Shown: positions 45,917 through 56,823 of the stretch, one piece after another
How positions within the stretch are numbered: position 1 is the stretch's first letter
How the letters are laid out: each line of letters begins with the position of its first letter
Assembly (NCBI GenBank): GCA_949825045.1
Contig: OX463829.1
Location: 17,392,715 to 17,456,714, forward strand
Length of the DNA stretch: 64,000 nucleotides
Source: Argyresthia goedartella
Lineage: Eukaryota > Arthropoda > Insecta > Lepidoptera > Argyresthiidae
Direction of reading: 5' to 3'
The notes under the pieces: generated by a model
The model's database searches: none
What the model saw: only the letters and a program-made list of their open reading frames with translations
What the model was told of the DNA's origin: nothing
Made by a program: the position numbers and the translations under genes

Positions 45917-46713
45917 ACGTAGCCATATGGCCTCCTGCGGCGCGGCTGCCATAGCCATATACTCGGCTTCTGTTGTGGAAAGCGCCACAGTTTGTTGTTT
46001 GCGCAAACTCCATGAAATATACGACTTTCTGTCATGATCATCACTCGCCCAGTCATCGTCGCAGTACCCAGCTAGTCTTGCATTACCATTCTGGGTGAGC
46101 TAAGTGAGCTTCTAATCCTTCGTACCCTACAAGTATCGCATCAATCTCTTGACAGCATTCCAATGTTCATTCTTTGGTTTCTTGTAACATTTGCTTAACG
46201 TATTCACGGCAAATGAAATGTCTGGTCTGGTGCACTGGGCCAGGTAGATAAGAGAGCCTACAACTTGCTGAACAGGTTGATCGACGGCTTCATCTTCATC
46301 ACCATGGCTCCATATCAAGCCTACTTCAATCATAGTTTGCACAGCCCTACAATCTGACATGTTGAACATACTTAATATCTCCTTTATATACTTTTCTTCA
46401 TCAAGCATTATCTTGCCTTCAATTTTGGTAATGTTAAGACCTATATATTGTCTTGCCTCTCCTAGGTCTTTGATTTCCAGATTATGCATCAGCCTCTCCT
46501 TGATCGTCTGTTTTATGCTTGCTTGAGAGGTGATCAGTATCAGGTCATCGACCCAGACAGCAACAAATGTCAGTTTCCCTGCATTATGGTATACACACAG
46601 ATCCATATTTGATTAGTGTAGGTCAATATCCTGCAGGACTCCATTTAGTTTTTGATTCCATAGCCTGCTGGCTTGCTTTAGTCCATACAAAGATTTCTGT
46701 AAGCGGAAATCTT
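45917..46713 (-). pseudogene. Ty1/Copia retrotransposon pol remnant (RT and RNase H)
   Basis: On the minus strand: LQKSLYGLKQASRLWNQKLN, then after a stop VAVWVDDLILITSQASIKQT with the VDDL active site, LEIKDLGEARQYIGL, RPDISFAVNTLSKC and HWNAVKRLMRYL. After another stop comes the RNase H part DDDWASDDHDRKS ... TTEAEYMAMAAAPQEAIWL. The order is that of Copia pol. At least three stops, and no LTRs were found near it. Inactive. Confidence 0.88.
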
Positions 46714-46749
46714 GTGTTGGATCTCTGTATAGTTCCGGTTGTTACATGT

Positions 46750-47780
46750 ACGACATCAGGGAACCTCACGTAAGCACCATAACTGCCGCAAACAAAGAGA
46801 GTTTGTCTGTCAAAAGAGTTGGAAGTATTGACCTTGGTCTCCCAGGCAACAGAACCAATACTCCAACAGCTGCTCCCTTGCTTATGCAGCTGTAAATACC
46901 AGACACCGTCTTCGGCGCCTCCTTAATGGTGTATTTCGCCTGTTCCTGGAGCTTGAGATTCTGATGGCTATGGCGATTATGTTTTTGCAGAAATTGGTGG
47001 TGGGGCAGGTGAACATAATAGGATGGGGAGAGGATATTTGGGTAACCGATGTCGATGTGGTCGATGGTGTCGAGTCGATGGTGGGTGGAATGAAGGGACT
47101 CTGAAAGATGGCTCTGTCTAAAAATCTTAACGTAATTTCGTATTGTACAAAACCGGTAATCTAATAAAATACGTGGTGTAACTGTTTTGAACGTTACTAG
47201 CGGGAAAGAGAGAAGCTTATGTGAATCTGTATAGCGCTACCCTTTCTTAAAAGTTGGTATTAGGCCTCCAACTTATTACGACAGAATCGCGGTTGTATTT
47301 TTAGTGATCGGGAAAGGCTTGTCATCTTTAAATATTCGGAATAATAAGTTGTCAATTATATTGACCACCACTAGCCACACGACTTCACACGAGCGCAGTG
47401 TTGCTGTTTTAGCGCTTTTCTCGCTAGAACTAGCGCATTTCTAGGCTCTTCAGCGCTTTTTTCATAAAACAACGCGCTAAAAAACATTTTTGTGGAATCT
47501 GGTGGAAAATTTAAAAAGATATTGGCAACCTACAATGCTTTTTAAAGTTAGCTTTTATGAAATCTGAGACAGTTACATTATGCCTCTACCAAAACAAACA
47601 CGGCAGTCAAAAATTAGCCACTGGCAACACTAGTCCTAGCGTATATGGCTATAAGCGTATCAATGGGGAAGAAAACTGCTTTTTTATCCCGGCAGAGTGC
47701 GATTATCGACTTGGCCTAAATAAACTGTCAAAGCTGTCAAACGCCATACATTTTTTTGTTTACATAATTGTTTTCTCGTG
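46750..47780. other. Non-coding, little recognised
   Basis: AACAGAATCGCGGTTG-like blocks at 47280 and TTTTAGTGATCGGGAAAGG also occur near 43745-43780, so a further dispersed repeat is present. No gene was seen. Confidence 0.35.
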
Positions 47781-47794
47781 GAGTTAAGAAAATG

Positions 47795-47905
47795 ACGAAA
47801 TGTGCTGCACATGGTTGTAAAAATAAAGGAATTCATATGTTCCCCAAGGATTCTAAACGAAGAAAGTTGTGGGAAAAGGCCCTTTGTACTGACCTTTGTA
47901 TCAAA
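47795..47905 (+). pseudogene. THAP zinc-finger N-terminal fragment
   Basis: MTKCAAHGCKNKGIHMFPKD followed by SKRRKLWEKAL is the first half of a THAP domain (MxKCxxxxCxN, HxFPKD, R..W). The second half, with the C..H pair and the AVPTIF tail, is missing, and sequence after about 47900 does not fit. It is probably a decayed P-element-type transposase or THAP-gene copy. Confidence 0.65.
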
Positions 47906-48284
47906 ACAGCTTTTTTACCAACAACAGAAGCTTTCCGTTTTCTTAACTCTTCCTTTAGCTGCGGCACGGTCATCATGGAGTACATTTTGTTAGTAAATAC
48001 TGAGCTGGGAAAGAAAACTCAACACGAATATCAACAATAAGCTAATGGCGGCGTATTGGGATTGAGCCTACTCTCCGGTGGCGACATCTGTAATTTAGCT
48101 TTGCGTTTTGCTCCCCATTCCCATTCGGGAATTCCCCAACCATAATGTTTACTTTAGTTTATTGTTTTGTCTCTTTTAACAGTAAGGGATTTTACTATGG
48201 CTGTCTCGCTCGCATTACAAACACAAAAGAACTTTAGTAGAATAGAAATTTAGTTTATTTAATGTGTTATCGTGAAATTCTTAA

Positions 48285-48380
48285 ATGGAAGTTCCACTGA
48301 AGAAGAAGGCTTATAGCCAGAAATATCGTCCGGAATGGGAGATAATGGAAGAGTTCAAAAATTGGCTGAGACCCGTGAGT
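48285..48380 (+). pseudogene. hAT-like transposase gene, N-terminal piece (split by the pogo element)
   Basis: MEVPLKKKAYSQKYRPEWEI then MEEFKNWLRPVS reaches the pogo target site. The YRxEWE...FKNWL block precedes the zinc finger in hAT proteins of the ZNF862-like type. The reading continues after the insertion at 51404 in the same codon (AGT then AAT GAT CAA). The start was chosen because it opens the conserved block directly. Confidence 0.78.
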
Positions 48381-48381
48381 A

Positions 48382-51300
48382 GGGTAGACTGGGTACGGTA
48401 GTAACGATTTTCGGTTTAACGATCATAGCATCGCCATTGCGTAATCGATCACTGAGGCAAATACATCAAACGAAAGGGCATTTATCAATGTTTAAACAAA
48501 TACAAAATTTTGGATTCTTGGCGCAATAGTTTAGAGACCAGAGAATAAAAATAATAATATCTGCCATTGTTACAACCGTCCCCGTACCAGGGGCGGTTGT
48601 AACAGCGGTGGGGGTCAATTGTAACACGTACAAATAATGCAAGATACACAGATTTTAATGAGTTTTTATTGTTAGAAAAACATGAAAAAGATCTTATTCT
48701 ACTTATGGCAGCATTTATCATCTTTAAAATCAGTCTTTACTAATCACTCAACATTTACATTAGGAACACAGTGTTTCATATCAACGAAAGCATTTTGTAC
48801 TCAAGTGACTAAACATACAATTAGAACATAAATCTTGAAAAAATAACAATCATATACTTTTAAAACCTAAAATCAGTTCCAAATTTAACTAAAAACGCCT
48901 TTGCGTGTACCTCAAACAAAAAAATACAATTTGAATCAATTACAGATAAATCAATCTGATTCACAGTTGTGGCAAATATAGGTTAGACCACCTTCTGTGC
49001 ATTCTTCGTGAGCCCATCGTCTACAATCTGAGCACTGTATCCATTTTTCTCTTGGCCTGCTCTCTGAATATGGTGCTACACAAACAAGGCAGAAATACTC
49101 CTCATCCTCCGAAGATTCTGGTGCTGTTGTACTAGCCTTCTTCGTTTTTGTCTTCTTTGCATCTTTGGTTTTTATTACATCCATTCTTTTTTTTACCTGC
49201 TTAACTTTGGCCCGTTTCATTTTTTCATCATACTCCTTTCTTATTTCCTCTTTTTCGGGTGTATCAGTATAAATCGTTGACTTCCTAGTTTTACGACCCC
49301 TGTTTGTGGTTTTCCTCGGGGGCGCTTTAGGAAAGGGTCGTATTTCTTCTGGTGAAAACACAGCTGGAATACTAGTAGATGGTATGGAAGAAGCCAGCTG
49401 AGCATCCACTGAAGGAATTTGACGAACCGTTTGGGTGTTCGTAGTTTGTCGAATACCAACATCACTATGGTGTCTGGGTGGCGTAATTTCAGCTATATCT
49501 TCTAGTCGAAGAGTTTCTAGGACTGGTGAGTTCTGCCGAACATACAAAGCCTCTTGTGGAGTATTAGGGGCTGCGCGTGTATTTATAGCCTCTAATTGTT
49601 CACATGCGCTAGTTAAGTTCACCAATGGATCGTTCAGCAAAGAAGGTGATAGCGGTGGCGTTTCGTCTTCGAGTGCAAGATTATTTTGATCGTGGTTAAC
49701 CTCCTCTTCTCTTGTGTCTGGGTTTGGCCTGTCTGTCACGAATGCAGGGGCATAATCGGCGTCAGTAAATAAATTCCGATTAAACGGATAGATCCCAGTT
49801 TTGCGAAAGCCAGCTTGAATGTTTGTCTGTGTGAGAGCAAGTGGCATTGCAGCTGCTACAATTCCTGGGATGTCATAAATAGACATGGTCTTCCCGGGAT
49901 GGTTTCGCATCCATGCGTCACAGGTCGTATTTACGACTTTCTTCAGAGGTCCGAACACAGATCGATCGAGAGGTTGGAGTTTGTGAGAGCAGTGGGGAGG
50001 AAAAGAAAGTACCACGATGCCATTTTCTTTGCAGAAGTCCAGAGAGTTTATGTGTATGTGTGAAGAATGGTTATCCAGCACAAGCAACACTTTGTTCGCA
50101 GTAGACACATTTGAGTATTTTTTGAAGTGTTTTAGAAACACAAGGAATGTTTCATCCTGCATCCAGCCTGACGGGTTGGCGGCTCCAGCTGAACCCACAG
50201 GCCCATCTCTTATGAAATGATCGTAAAAGTTTACTCGAGGAAATACGAAGACTGGGGGAATGGAATTTCCTATGGCATTCACTGCAAAGGCTTGAGTGAC
50301 TAAAGTACCCCTTTCAGCTGAAGTGAGTGCTCCAACTTGTCGTGCACCACGCCTTGCTACTACCCTGTCGGGCTTTTGAACGGTTGTTATGCCCGTTTCA
50401 TCAACATTATATATGTTTTGTGGTTCAAAGTGGTCACGATCCATGACAATTTGCAAATTGTCATAAAAAGCCTCCACGTTGGTCTTGTTAAAACTGGTCG
50501 CTCTGGAAAGGCTTGTAGCCTGGGCTGCGCGGACAGATAGTTCAGGATTTCTTCCCATAAACGAACGGAACCATTCTTCGCCAGCCGTCTTGTTTTCGGT
50601 CCACGTTTGAGGTCGTACTAAGTTATATTTAGTAGATAACTCATAAGCCAGTTTTCTTACCTCCTTCGTACATAGGCCAAAATAAATATCTGCACAGCGG
50701 ATCAAATATTTACTAAGTTCCCGTTCTTGGTGTTCATTAAAAACTCTGTTGTGAGCTACATACCCCATCTTGACATTTTCTTGTTCCTCTTCACCGTTGG
50801 CCAAATCTCTCTTTCTTTTGTATCGTAAAAGTGACACGTAGTTAACTCCATACTTTTCTGCAGTTGTTCTGAGAGAACCACCAGCTTTTAGGTCATCATA
50901 GGCATCTTTGTATCTTGATATGTCTATCTGCCCCCTTGCTGTCTTCTTTACTCGTTTTCTCGGCATCTAGAAGGTCAGAAATAAAAAGTCATATGGTGTT
51001 ACAACCGTACCCACAAAAACTGTTACAACTGTACCCAACCACCCGTTCGGCAATAAAATAAATACAGTGACAACAAAAAATATCTCACGGTAAAGCTCAT
51101 CACACTAATCTAGTCTCCGTTATCCATTCTGTACTACAAAAAACATTAAACACTCTAGCTTTTATGTATATTGAGCAATTTAAGAAATACCTTGATGAAA
51201 AATACTTACTTTTGCTGGTCAAAACACAATAGGGCCCCTTGCAAACGACTGAAGCGTGCCGCGGGCAACGCAAGATTGGCGAGCGTGTCCAGACATGCCA

Positions 51301-51403
51301 GCGGCTCCTTTCCCCCCTTGTACCCCTCACCGTACCGCAAACGGTTCACGATTTATTTACCTTGTTACAACCGTACCCCGTTACAACCGTACCCAGTCTA
51401 CCC
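48382..51403 (-). mobile_element. Pogo-like element, complete (3022 bp)
   Basis: Left end GGGTAGACTGGGTACGGT and right end ACCGTACCCAGTCTACCC are perfect inverses. TA flanks both sides (48380-48381, 51404-51405). Copies of a GTTACAACCGTACCC-type motif lie inside both ends (about 48576-48630, 50998-51035, 51365-51390). It carries one intact transposase ORF and so may be, or recently have been, autonomous. Confidence 0.95.
48951..50966 (-). CDS. Pogo-like DD35D transposase with C-terminal PHD finger, intact
   Basis: A 671-residue uninterrupted ORF. Residues 15-55 form a CENPB/psq-type HTH (YKDAYDDLKAGGSLRTTAEK, YGVNYVSLLRYKRKRD). Residues about 75-155 form the second CENPB-type domain (ELSKYLIRCADIYFGL, WFRSFMGRNPEL). 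Catalytic residues are D189 in YNVDETG, D298 in LLVLDNHSSH and D334 in QPLDRSVF, with 35 residues between the last two (DD35D). HCSHKLQPLD is typical of DDE_1/pogo. A basic linker (residues about 560-620) is followed by a PHD-like finger (CLVC, WIQCSDCRRWAHEEC, YICHNC). No introns or stops. The protein would excise and insert the element at TA. The PHD finger may bind chromatin, which is an inference. Confidence 0.95.
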   Translation of the reverse strand: MPRKRVKKTARGQIDISRYKDAYDDLKAGGSLRTTAEKYGVNYVSLLRYKRKRDLANGEEEQENVKMGYVAHNRVFNEHQERELSKYLIRCADIYFGLCTKEVRKLAYELSTKYNLVRPQTWTENKTAGEEWFRSFMGRNPELSVRAAQATSLSRATSFNKTNVEAFYDNLQIVMDRDHFEPQNIYNVDETGITTVQKPDRVVARRGARQVGALTSAERGTLVTQAFAVNAIGNSIPPVFVFPRVNFYDHFIRDGPVGSAGAANPSGWMQDETFLVFLKHFKKYSNVSTANKVLLVLDNHSSHIHINSLDFCKENGIVVLSFPPHCSHKLQPLDRSVFGPLKKVVNTTCDAWMRNHPGKTMSIYDIPGIVAAAMPLALTQTNIQAGFRKTGIYPFNRNLFTDADYAPAFVTDRPNPDTREEEVNHDQNNLALEDETPPLSPSLLNDPLVNLTSACEQLEAINTRAAPNTPQEALYVRQNSPVLETLRLEDIAEITPPRHHSDVGIRQTTNTQTVRQIPSVDAQLASSIPSTSIPAVFSPEEIRPFPKAPPRKTTNRGRKTRKSTIYTDTPEKEEIRKEYDEKMKRAKVKQVKKRMDVIKTKDAKKTKTKKASTTAPESSEDEEYFCLVCVAPYSESRPREKWIQCSDCRRWAHEECTEGGLTYICHNCESD

Positions 51404-53072
51404 TAATGATCAAAATAAGGCCTTCTGTTCACTATGCCATACAGAAATGTTTGCAAAAATTGGCGATTTGCGAAGGCAAGCCGAAACTAAAAAACATAAG
51501 AATAAATGTGAAGTTGTATCAAAAAATCGGCAAATATATTTTGATGGTGTACCAAAGGAAAACATTAGTAGATGCCGAAAAGCAGAAGGAAAATTGGCAT
51601 TATTTATCACGGAACACAGTTCGATTTCTACAATTGACAATTTAACAGATCTATGTAAAGATAAATTTTCAGATTCGAAAGCTGTAATAGATCTAAAACT
51701 ACACAGAACGAAATGTACCTACTCAAGTGATTAATCAAGTGTTGGCACCACATTTTAAAGAAGAACTTTTAAAAGATATCGGAACACAAAAATACAGCAT
51801 TATTCTTGTTTATGGGGATTATTGTGCGATATTTTAGCCTGACATTATATGCAGTTGTTTCGGCTTTCCTGTCTCTAGAACCTGTGGAGAAGGCTGACGC
51901 CAATGGACTCGTGACAAGTCTAGTGAAATGCCTCAGTTCCAATAATCTCACAATTGCAAATTTGGTTGGTATTGGTACAGACAATGCTGCTGTGTTGACA
52001 GGACAGCACAACAGTGTATATGAAATTCTGCGAACACAATATAACTTGCCGAACTTAATATTAATAAGATGTGTTTGCACTTCGCTGCAGTTGGCTGTTA
52101 GTCGTGCATCGGAACAAACAATTCCAAAACACATTGAATTTCTTATTAGAGAAACATATAAATGGTTCGCACTTTCCGCGAAGCGACAGAAAGAATTTAA
52201 AGAAATTTATAATCTCATCAATTGCGGAGAGCAACCCCTGAAAATCTTAAAATTATGTGACACGCGATGGTTGTTCAGATGTGTTATCGCGTATGTACGC
52301 AGACGAAGCCAACCGATTACATTTAATATATTTGAAAACCATTTTGAATGACATACAAACTGGAATCAAAATTTTTGAAGGAGAAAACACAGATCCCGTC
52401 AAATTATTATCATCTTTAATGAATCTGTTTAGATCTGTTGTTACCAGGAACTTAATACCTAATGAAGCTGTTACTGATAAAGATTTCTTAGGCATTAATG
52501 TGCGCACCATCTGAATCCTGTTCCTTATCTTGGATATTCATTTGAAAACCCAAGCCCAAAAAGCTATACTACCAGAAAAATTAGCTGCAGTCAAAAAAAG
52601 CTGCATTGAATTTACAGTTCAGATTCAGAATAGACTACCGACCAATTACGCTGCTCTAGAAAAAATGGCTCAGCTATCTAAAGAAAATACACTGAAACAA
52701 GTCAAGGATAATTCAATTACTATTCTGGCTGAGGAATTGGGATTTGACCACGAGAAGATTGATAAAATACTGACGCCATGGCATGGTATTCAATTTATCC
52801 AATGGAAAGATAGTAACGAGGATACAGTTAAGTTTTTGGCTCAAGTCTCCAGATACAAAAATGCAGCTGGGCTTAATGCCTTTCCAGAATTAGTGGACTT
52901 GGCTATTACTGCTTTGTCGCTTCCACATTCCAATGCCGAGGTGGAGCGTGTATTCAGCGTAATGAACATTGTTAAAAGCAAGATACGCAACAGAATGTCG
53001 GCTCTTACATTGAATTATATTTTGCTGATACGGCACCAAATGAGACTATTAAAGAAAACTTGCCACACCTAA
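51404..53072 (+). pseudogene. hAT-like transposase gene, remaining part, frameshifted
   Basis: Continues from 48380 with NDQNKAFCSLCHTEMFAKIG and DLRRQAETKKHKNK, a BED-like zinc finger, then VINQVLAPHFKEELLKDIGT after a frame change near 51725. Next come LVGIGTDNAAVLTGQHNSVY, CTSLQLAVSRASE and LKLCDTRWL, a second frame change near 52290, a third near 52520, and finally LVDLAITALSLPHSNAEVER and VFSVMNIVKSKIRNRM, the hAT C-terminal dimerisation domain. The DEST-type Asp block after KYSIIL is also lost. Decay plus the pogo insertion make it inactive. An in-frame tail continues beyond the TAA to about 53220. Confidence 0.85.
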
Positions 53073-53229
53073 GAGCTACCTGAAAATGTACTCAACAAAA
53101 TTACAAAAACGATTAAAAAAGGAACATCATCAGCTGGCGAAGGTACATCACAAATACAGACACCTGAAAATGATGACGAAACTGTCCACGAAAATTTGAC
53201 GGAGTTATTAAACATAGTTAATTTTGTGG

Positions 53230-54200
53230 TTTTCTTTTTCCCCGAACGGCGACACTGCACGAGCGTAATTATTCAGCTGCTATTCAACGTTTGCACAGGG
53301 TGCTTGTGTCGTACAATGGAAGTAATAAAAACGTTGTGTATTTACTCAGCATATTTAGAAGATACAGAAGATGATCCTATGGGAGAAAATGCTGGGTGAA
53401 TCCACTCAATAGAGGAAGACTGATGGACGGACAGTTTCATATCTTCTAAGACCGTTTATGTGCAAATCCAGATATATTTCAAAACTACTACCATATGCCA
53501 CTTGTTTTTCAAGAATTATTACATCTCTTAAAACCTTTTATTACTAAACCAGTGTCAAGCAACTAGTGTAATTGCGATGGCTATAGTCTATACACTGTCT
53601 AGAAATAAATACAAACGTCTAAATTGCCGTATTTCATAACACCGTAGTGAAAAAAAGCTTGCCGTATACCGTATTATCTATTCGATTCCCTCCCCTCGCT
53701 CCCCTCTCGCCGCCGCAGAATTTAGCCGGGATTGTGCGCGTGAGTCGGCCGATAACACATTTTGCTACGCCCGCCCGTGTGAACGAAACAGGAGTTTTGT
53801 ATGAAACCTGGATGGATGAGAGGACTCGCGATCGCGTCGCTTGCGTCAACACATGTTGTGTCATTGCTCTGTGTTTCTATTTAATAATAATTGTTTGAAG
53901 TGCTTCTATAGCTTTGTAAGCTGTACGAGTGCAAAGCCTGGAAAACGAGTGTGACGATTGTTCGAGTGTATTCTGGAGTGGTGCCCTAGTTTTCTCGGAA
54001 ACACGAAAATAACAGTGCGTCAGCTGATTTCGCTTGAGTGGAACCTGAGTGTGGGTCATTGAACTTTCCCAGCAGGTTATCGACCGGCCGGCTTGCCGTG
54101 TCGCTACTCGCGTGCACACACACACTCACTCACTCCTATATTTGTGTGTGTGGTTTGCTCCGGCGCAGCGCTTGACAACAATTATCACCGTGCTACCTGT
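53230..54200 (+). other. Probable 5' region of the PHD-ORF1 non-LTR element
   Basis: From about 53640 the sequence becomes GC-richer (CTCCCCTCGCTCCCCTCTCG, then CGCGCGTGAGTCGG-like stretches) and runs without coding motifs to the ORF1 start. It may be the element's 5' UTR/promoter. A CA run followed by CTCACTCACTC lies at 54113-54137. The left border of the element is not defined. Confidence 0.35.
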
Positions 54201-54218
54201 GCATAAATCTTCGCATCA

Positions 54219-55368
54219 TGAAATGTGCTGGCTGTCAGTCGACTACAACGCAAAGGATGTTAAATACTATGCTTGCTCAGTACCATCCTGTAAAGGAGTG
54301 TACTGTTCGATATGCACCAACACCCGGAACTTGAATGCGGCTAAGCTGAAGACCTGGCTGTGCCCACTCTGCTCTTCTAACCTGAAGAAACTTGGGAACA
54401 ACTCTAGCACCCCTGTCCGCGCCGCCGTCGGGGAGGTCACCGGCACTCAAAGTAGTTATGCTACGACCACTCCAGTAGGTGGCGAAAGCGGTGGTGTCGC
54501 AGTTCACAGTTCCGACCAAGTTAGTAAATGATAACAGGAGAGCCAAGATTAACACTCCACTTGCTGCTGACTCCGCAGCCGATGCGCCGCAAGAAGAACC
54601 GCAGTCAATCTCTTACAAAAAAATTGAGGCCTTGATTAATCAAAAATTTGATCAGTTTCGGGATTTTATTACACAAGAAATAAAGGCAGAAATATCCAAA
54701 GCGACGAGTCCCCTTTCTACAGAGATTTTAGCTCTGAACGGCAGGTTGCAGGTACTGGAGGCGGAGAATGCAGGTTTGAAAGAGTCCATCTCACAACTAA
54801 AGGCTGATTCCAATCATCGTAACAGAGTTGCGCTTTCAAATGATATTGAAATTACCGGAGTGCCGGAGTGCGAGGGAGAACCCGTGGGTCACATTGTGAC
54901 TGCCGTCGCTCAGAAGCTGGGCGTAGCGCTCGACGCGCGAGACGTAGTGAGCACCGTGCGAGTTGGTGCCGTGCGGGATGGCGTCGCTGCTGTGGGCTCG
55001 CCAGGCGCGGTGAGCACCGCGAGTAGACGAGGAAATAAGCCGCGCCCCATCGTCGTAAGGCTGGCTCGCGGTCCGTCCGTGACGAGCTGATGAAGAGCGC
55101 GCGAGTGCGCCGCGGAGCCACCTCGGAGGGCCTCGGCCTGCCACAGCATGTCCCGTTTAAGATTCATGTCAACGAGCGTCTGACGAAGGAGAACAGGATC
55201 CTCTTCGCGAGGGCACGGAGCGCCGCTGGAAAAAGCTGGAAATACTTCTGGACTATGGAAGGCCGCGTCTATGCGCGACGGTATGATGGTGCCAAGCGCG
55301 TTCTACTGGCTTCCGAGGCAGACCTGGAACGGGTTTTCGGTCGCGAATCACTTGCCAATGATGGATAG
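54219..55368 (+). pseudogene. Non-LTR ORF1 with PHD finger, coiled coil and RRM-like region, frameshifted
   Basis: ATG at 54219 reads MKCAGCQS, then the frame changes to VKYYACSVPSCKGVYCSICT and KLKTWLCPLC, together a PHD-type zinc finger. A second shift near 54490-54530 enters a frame with a coiled coil (TEILALNGRLQVLEAENAGL) and DIEITGVPECEGEPVGHIVT ... RPIVVRLA, the RRM-like ORF1 core. A third shift near 55085 gives VPFKIHVNERLTKENRILFA and YDGAKRVLLASEADLERVF to the stop at 55366-55368. PHD-bearing ORF1 proteins are known in CR1-related elements; they bind element RNA. Three frameshifts make it dead. Confidence 0.82.
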
Positions 55369-55559
55369 ATTGGGACTAAATGTAAACTCGCGTCTGAAAC
55401 ACAACTGGATATTCCATTTCAACTTTTTATTTTTGCTTGCTCTGTTTGATTGGCTAATTAAATGCTACTGTGCCTCTTATTGTACTGATGGCTCACTAGA
55501 CTGTATAAATCGATACCACCTACTTGCTTTAACTATTATTATGTTTTATTGACATTTTG

Positions 55560-55991
55560 TGTGTTTTTTCGCTATGCGGCGTGTCACTCAGTGGATGAGG
55601 ATGGCCTTACGCGAACCGGTTATGTTAATGCGTCGTACTACTCAACCTACACCTACTCGCTTACTTATTACCCGACTACGGCGAGCGCCAAAATGAAGGG
55701 TAATGATTTTGGCAGTCTATGTATGTATGTGGGTGGGTATGTATGTATGTCCACTCGTAGCGCCTAAACTACTGAACCGATTTTAGTAAATGATGTGTCA
55801 ATAGATTTGTAATAATTCTGCGGGTGACATAGGCTATGTAGATCTGATGTGGCGCCCTCTAGCGGCCATGAAAAACTCTGTTTAGTTAGGTAAATGTTTG
55901 GTACTCATGAACTATGATAGCTAGAGAGTTAAAATTTTCACAGGTGATGTGTTTCTGTTGCCGCTATAACAACAAATATTAAAAACAATAA
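55560..55991 (+). other. ORF1-ORF2 spacer with (TATG)n and a repeat R6 scrap
   Basis: It contains TATGTATGTATG runs at 55721-55752 and, at about 55920-55985, AGAGAGTTAAAATTTTCACA and TTGCCGCTATAACAACAAAT of repeat R6. So foreign sequence begins within the spacer before the MITE. Confidence 0.5.
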
Positions 55992-56761
55992 ATAATAAAA
56001 TATAAGTAAAAAAAAACTATAACCCGACTACGTGAGTTAAGAGGTTTAAAAAGTGCGAAACAAGGAAATAATTCAGAAAGAAGTCAAGAAATGCGAAGGT
56101 ACAAAAATGGTCGAGGTAGAGCCGTGGTCGCACCTACTGTATTCTCATTCGTCACTAGATTTTTAATCCAGTCAGTCCATTGAAACTACCAGCACCAGCA
56201 AACTCAAAGCGAATAGGTAATAATGTACCTAACGATCCCACCAAGTTTGTTGTTGTGTCTACTTAATCTTACACAGATGTTGGTTAAAAGTGATTAACGT
56301 GAGTCAAAAGTCTAATGGACTTCCAGCAGCTGTACACGTTCATTTCAGCCCTATCAAAATTGAGAGAGCTGAAGAGTCGGAGTAGTCGCCATGACATGAA
56401 TCGGTCGGGTATATCATAGTCATCATCTCAAAATAGATTAGATACCATGTAAGAAAACACTTTAGTTAAGTTCTAATATACTTAAGTGCTGTGATATCCT
56501 ACATATAATGATTGTAAAGGACTTTTTATTTATTTATTACAACACTTAAAAGTTATACCTTGGAAAAGGCTGTAGTTACAATGGTAAATGATTTTTTGCA
56601 CATTTGTGAGATACAGTAGGTGCGACCACGGCTCTACCTCGACCATTTTTGTACCTTCGCATTTCTTGACTTCTTTCTGAATTATTTCCTTGTTTCGCAC
56701 TTTTTAAACCTCTTAACTCACGTAGTCGGGTTATAGTTTTTTTTTACTTATATTTTATTAT
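55992..56761. mobile_element. MITE with about 150-bp terminal inverted repeats
   Basis: The left arm 55992-56141 (ATAATAAAATATAAGTAAAA ... CGCACCTACTGTA) is an almost perfect inverse of 56611-56761. The interior of about 470 bp has no coding motif. It sits between ORF1 and ORF2 of the non-LTR element. Confidence 0.88.
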
Positions 56762-56823
56762 AATACACTGTTATCGTACTAAATATCATTCACAACTACC
56801 TACTGCATACCGTTCACACGTTT

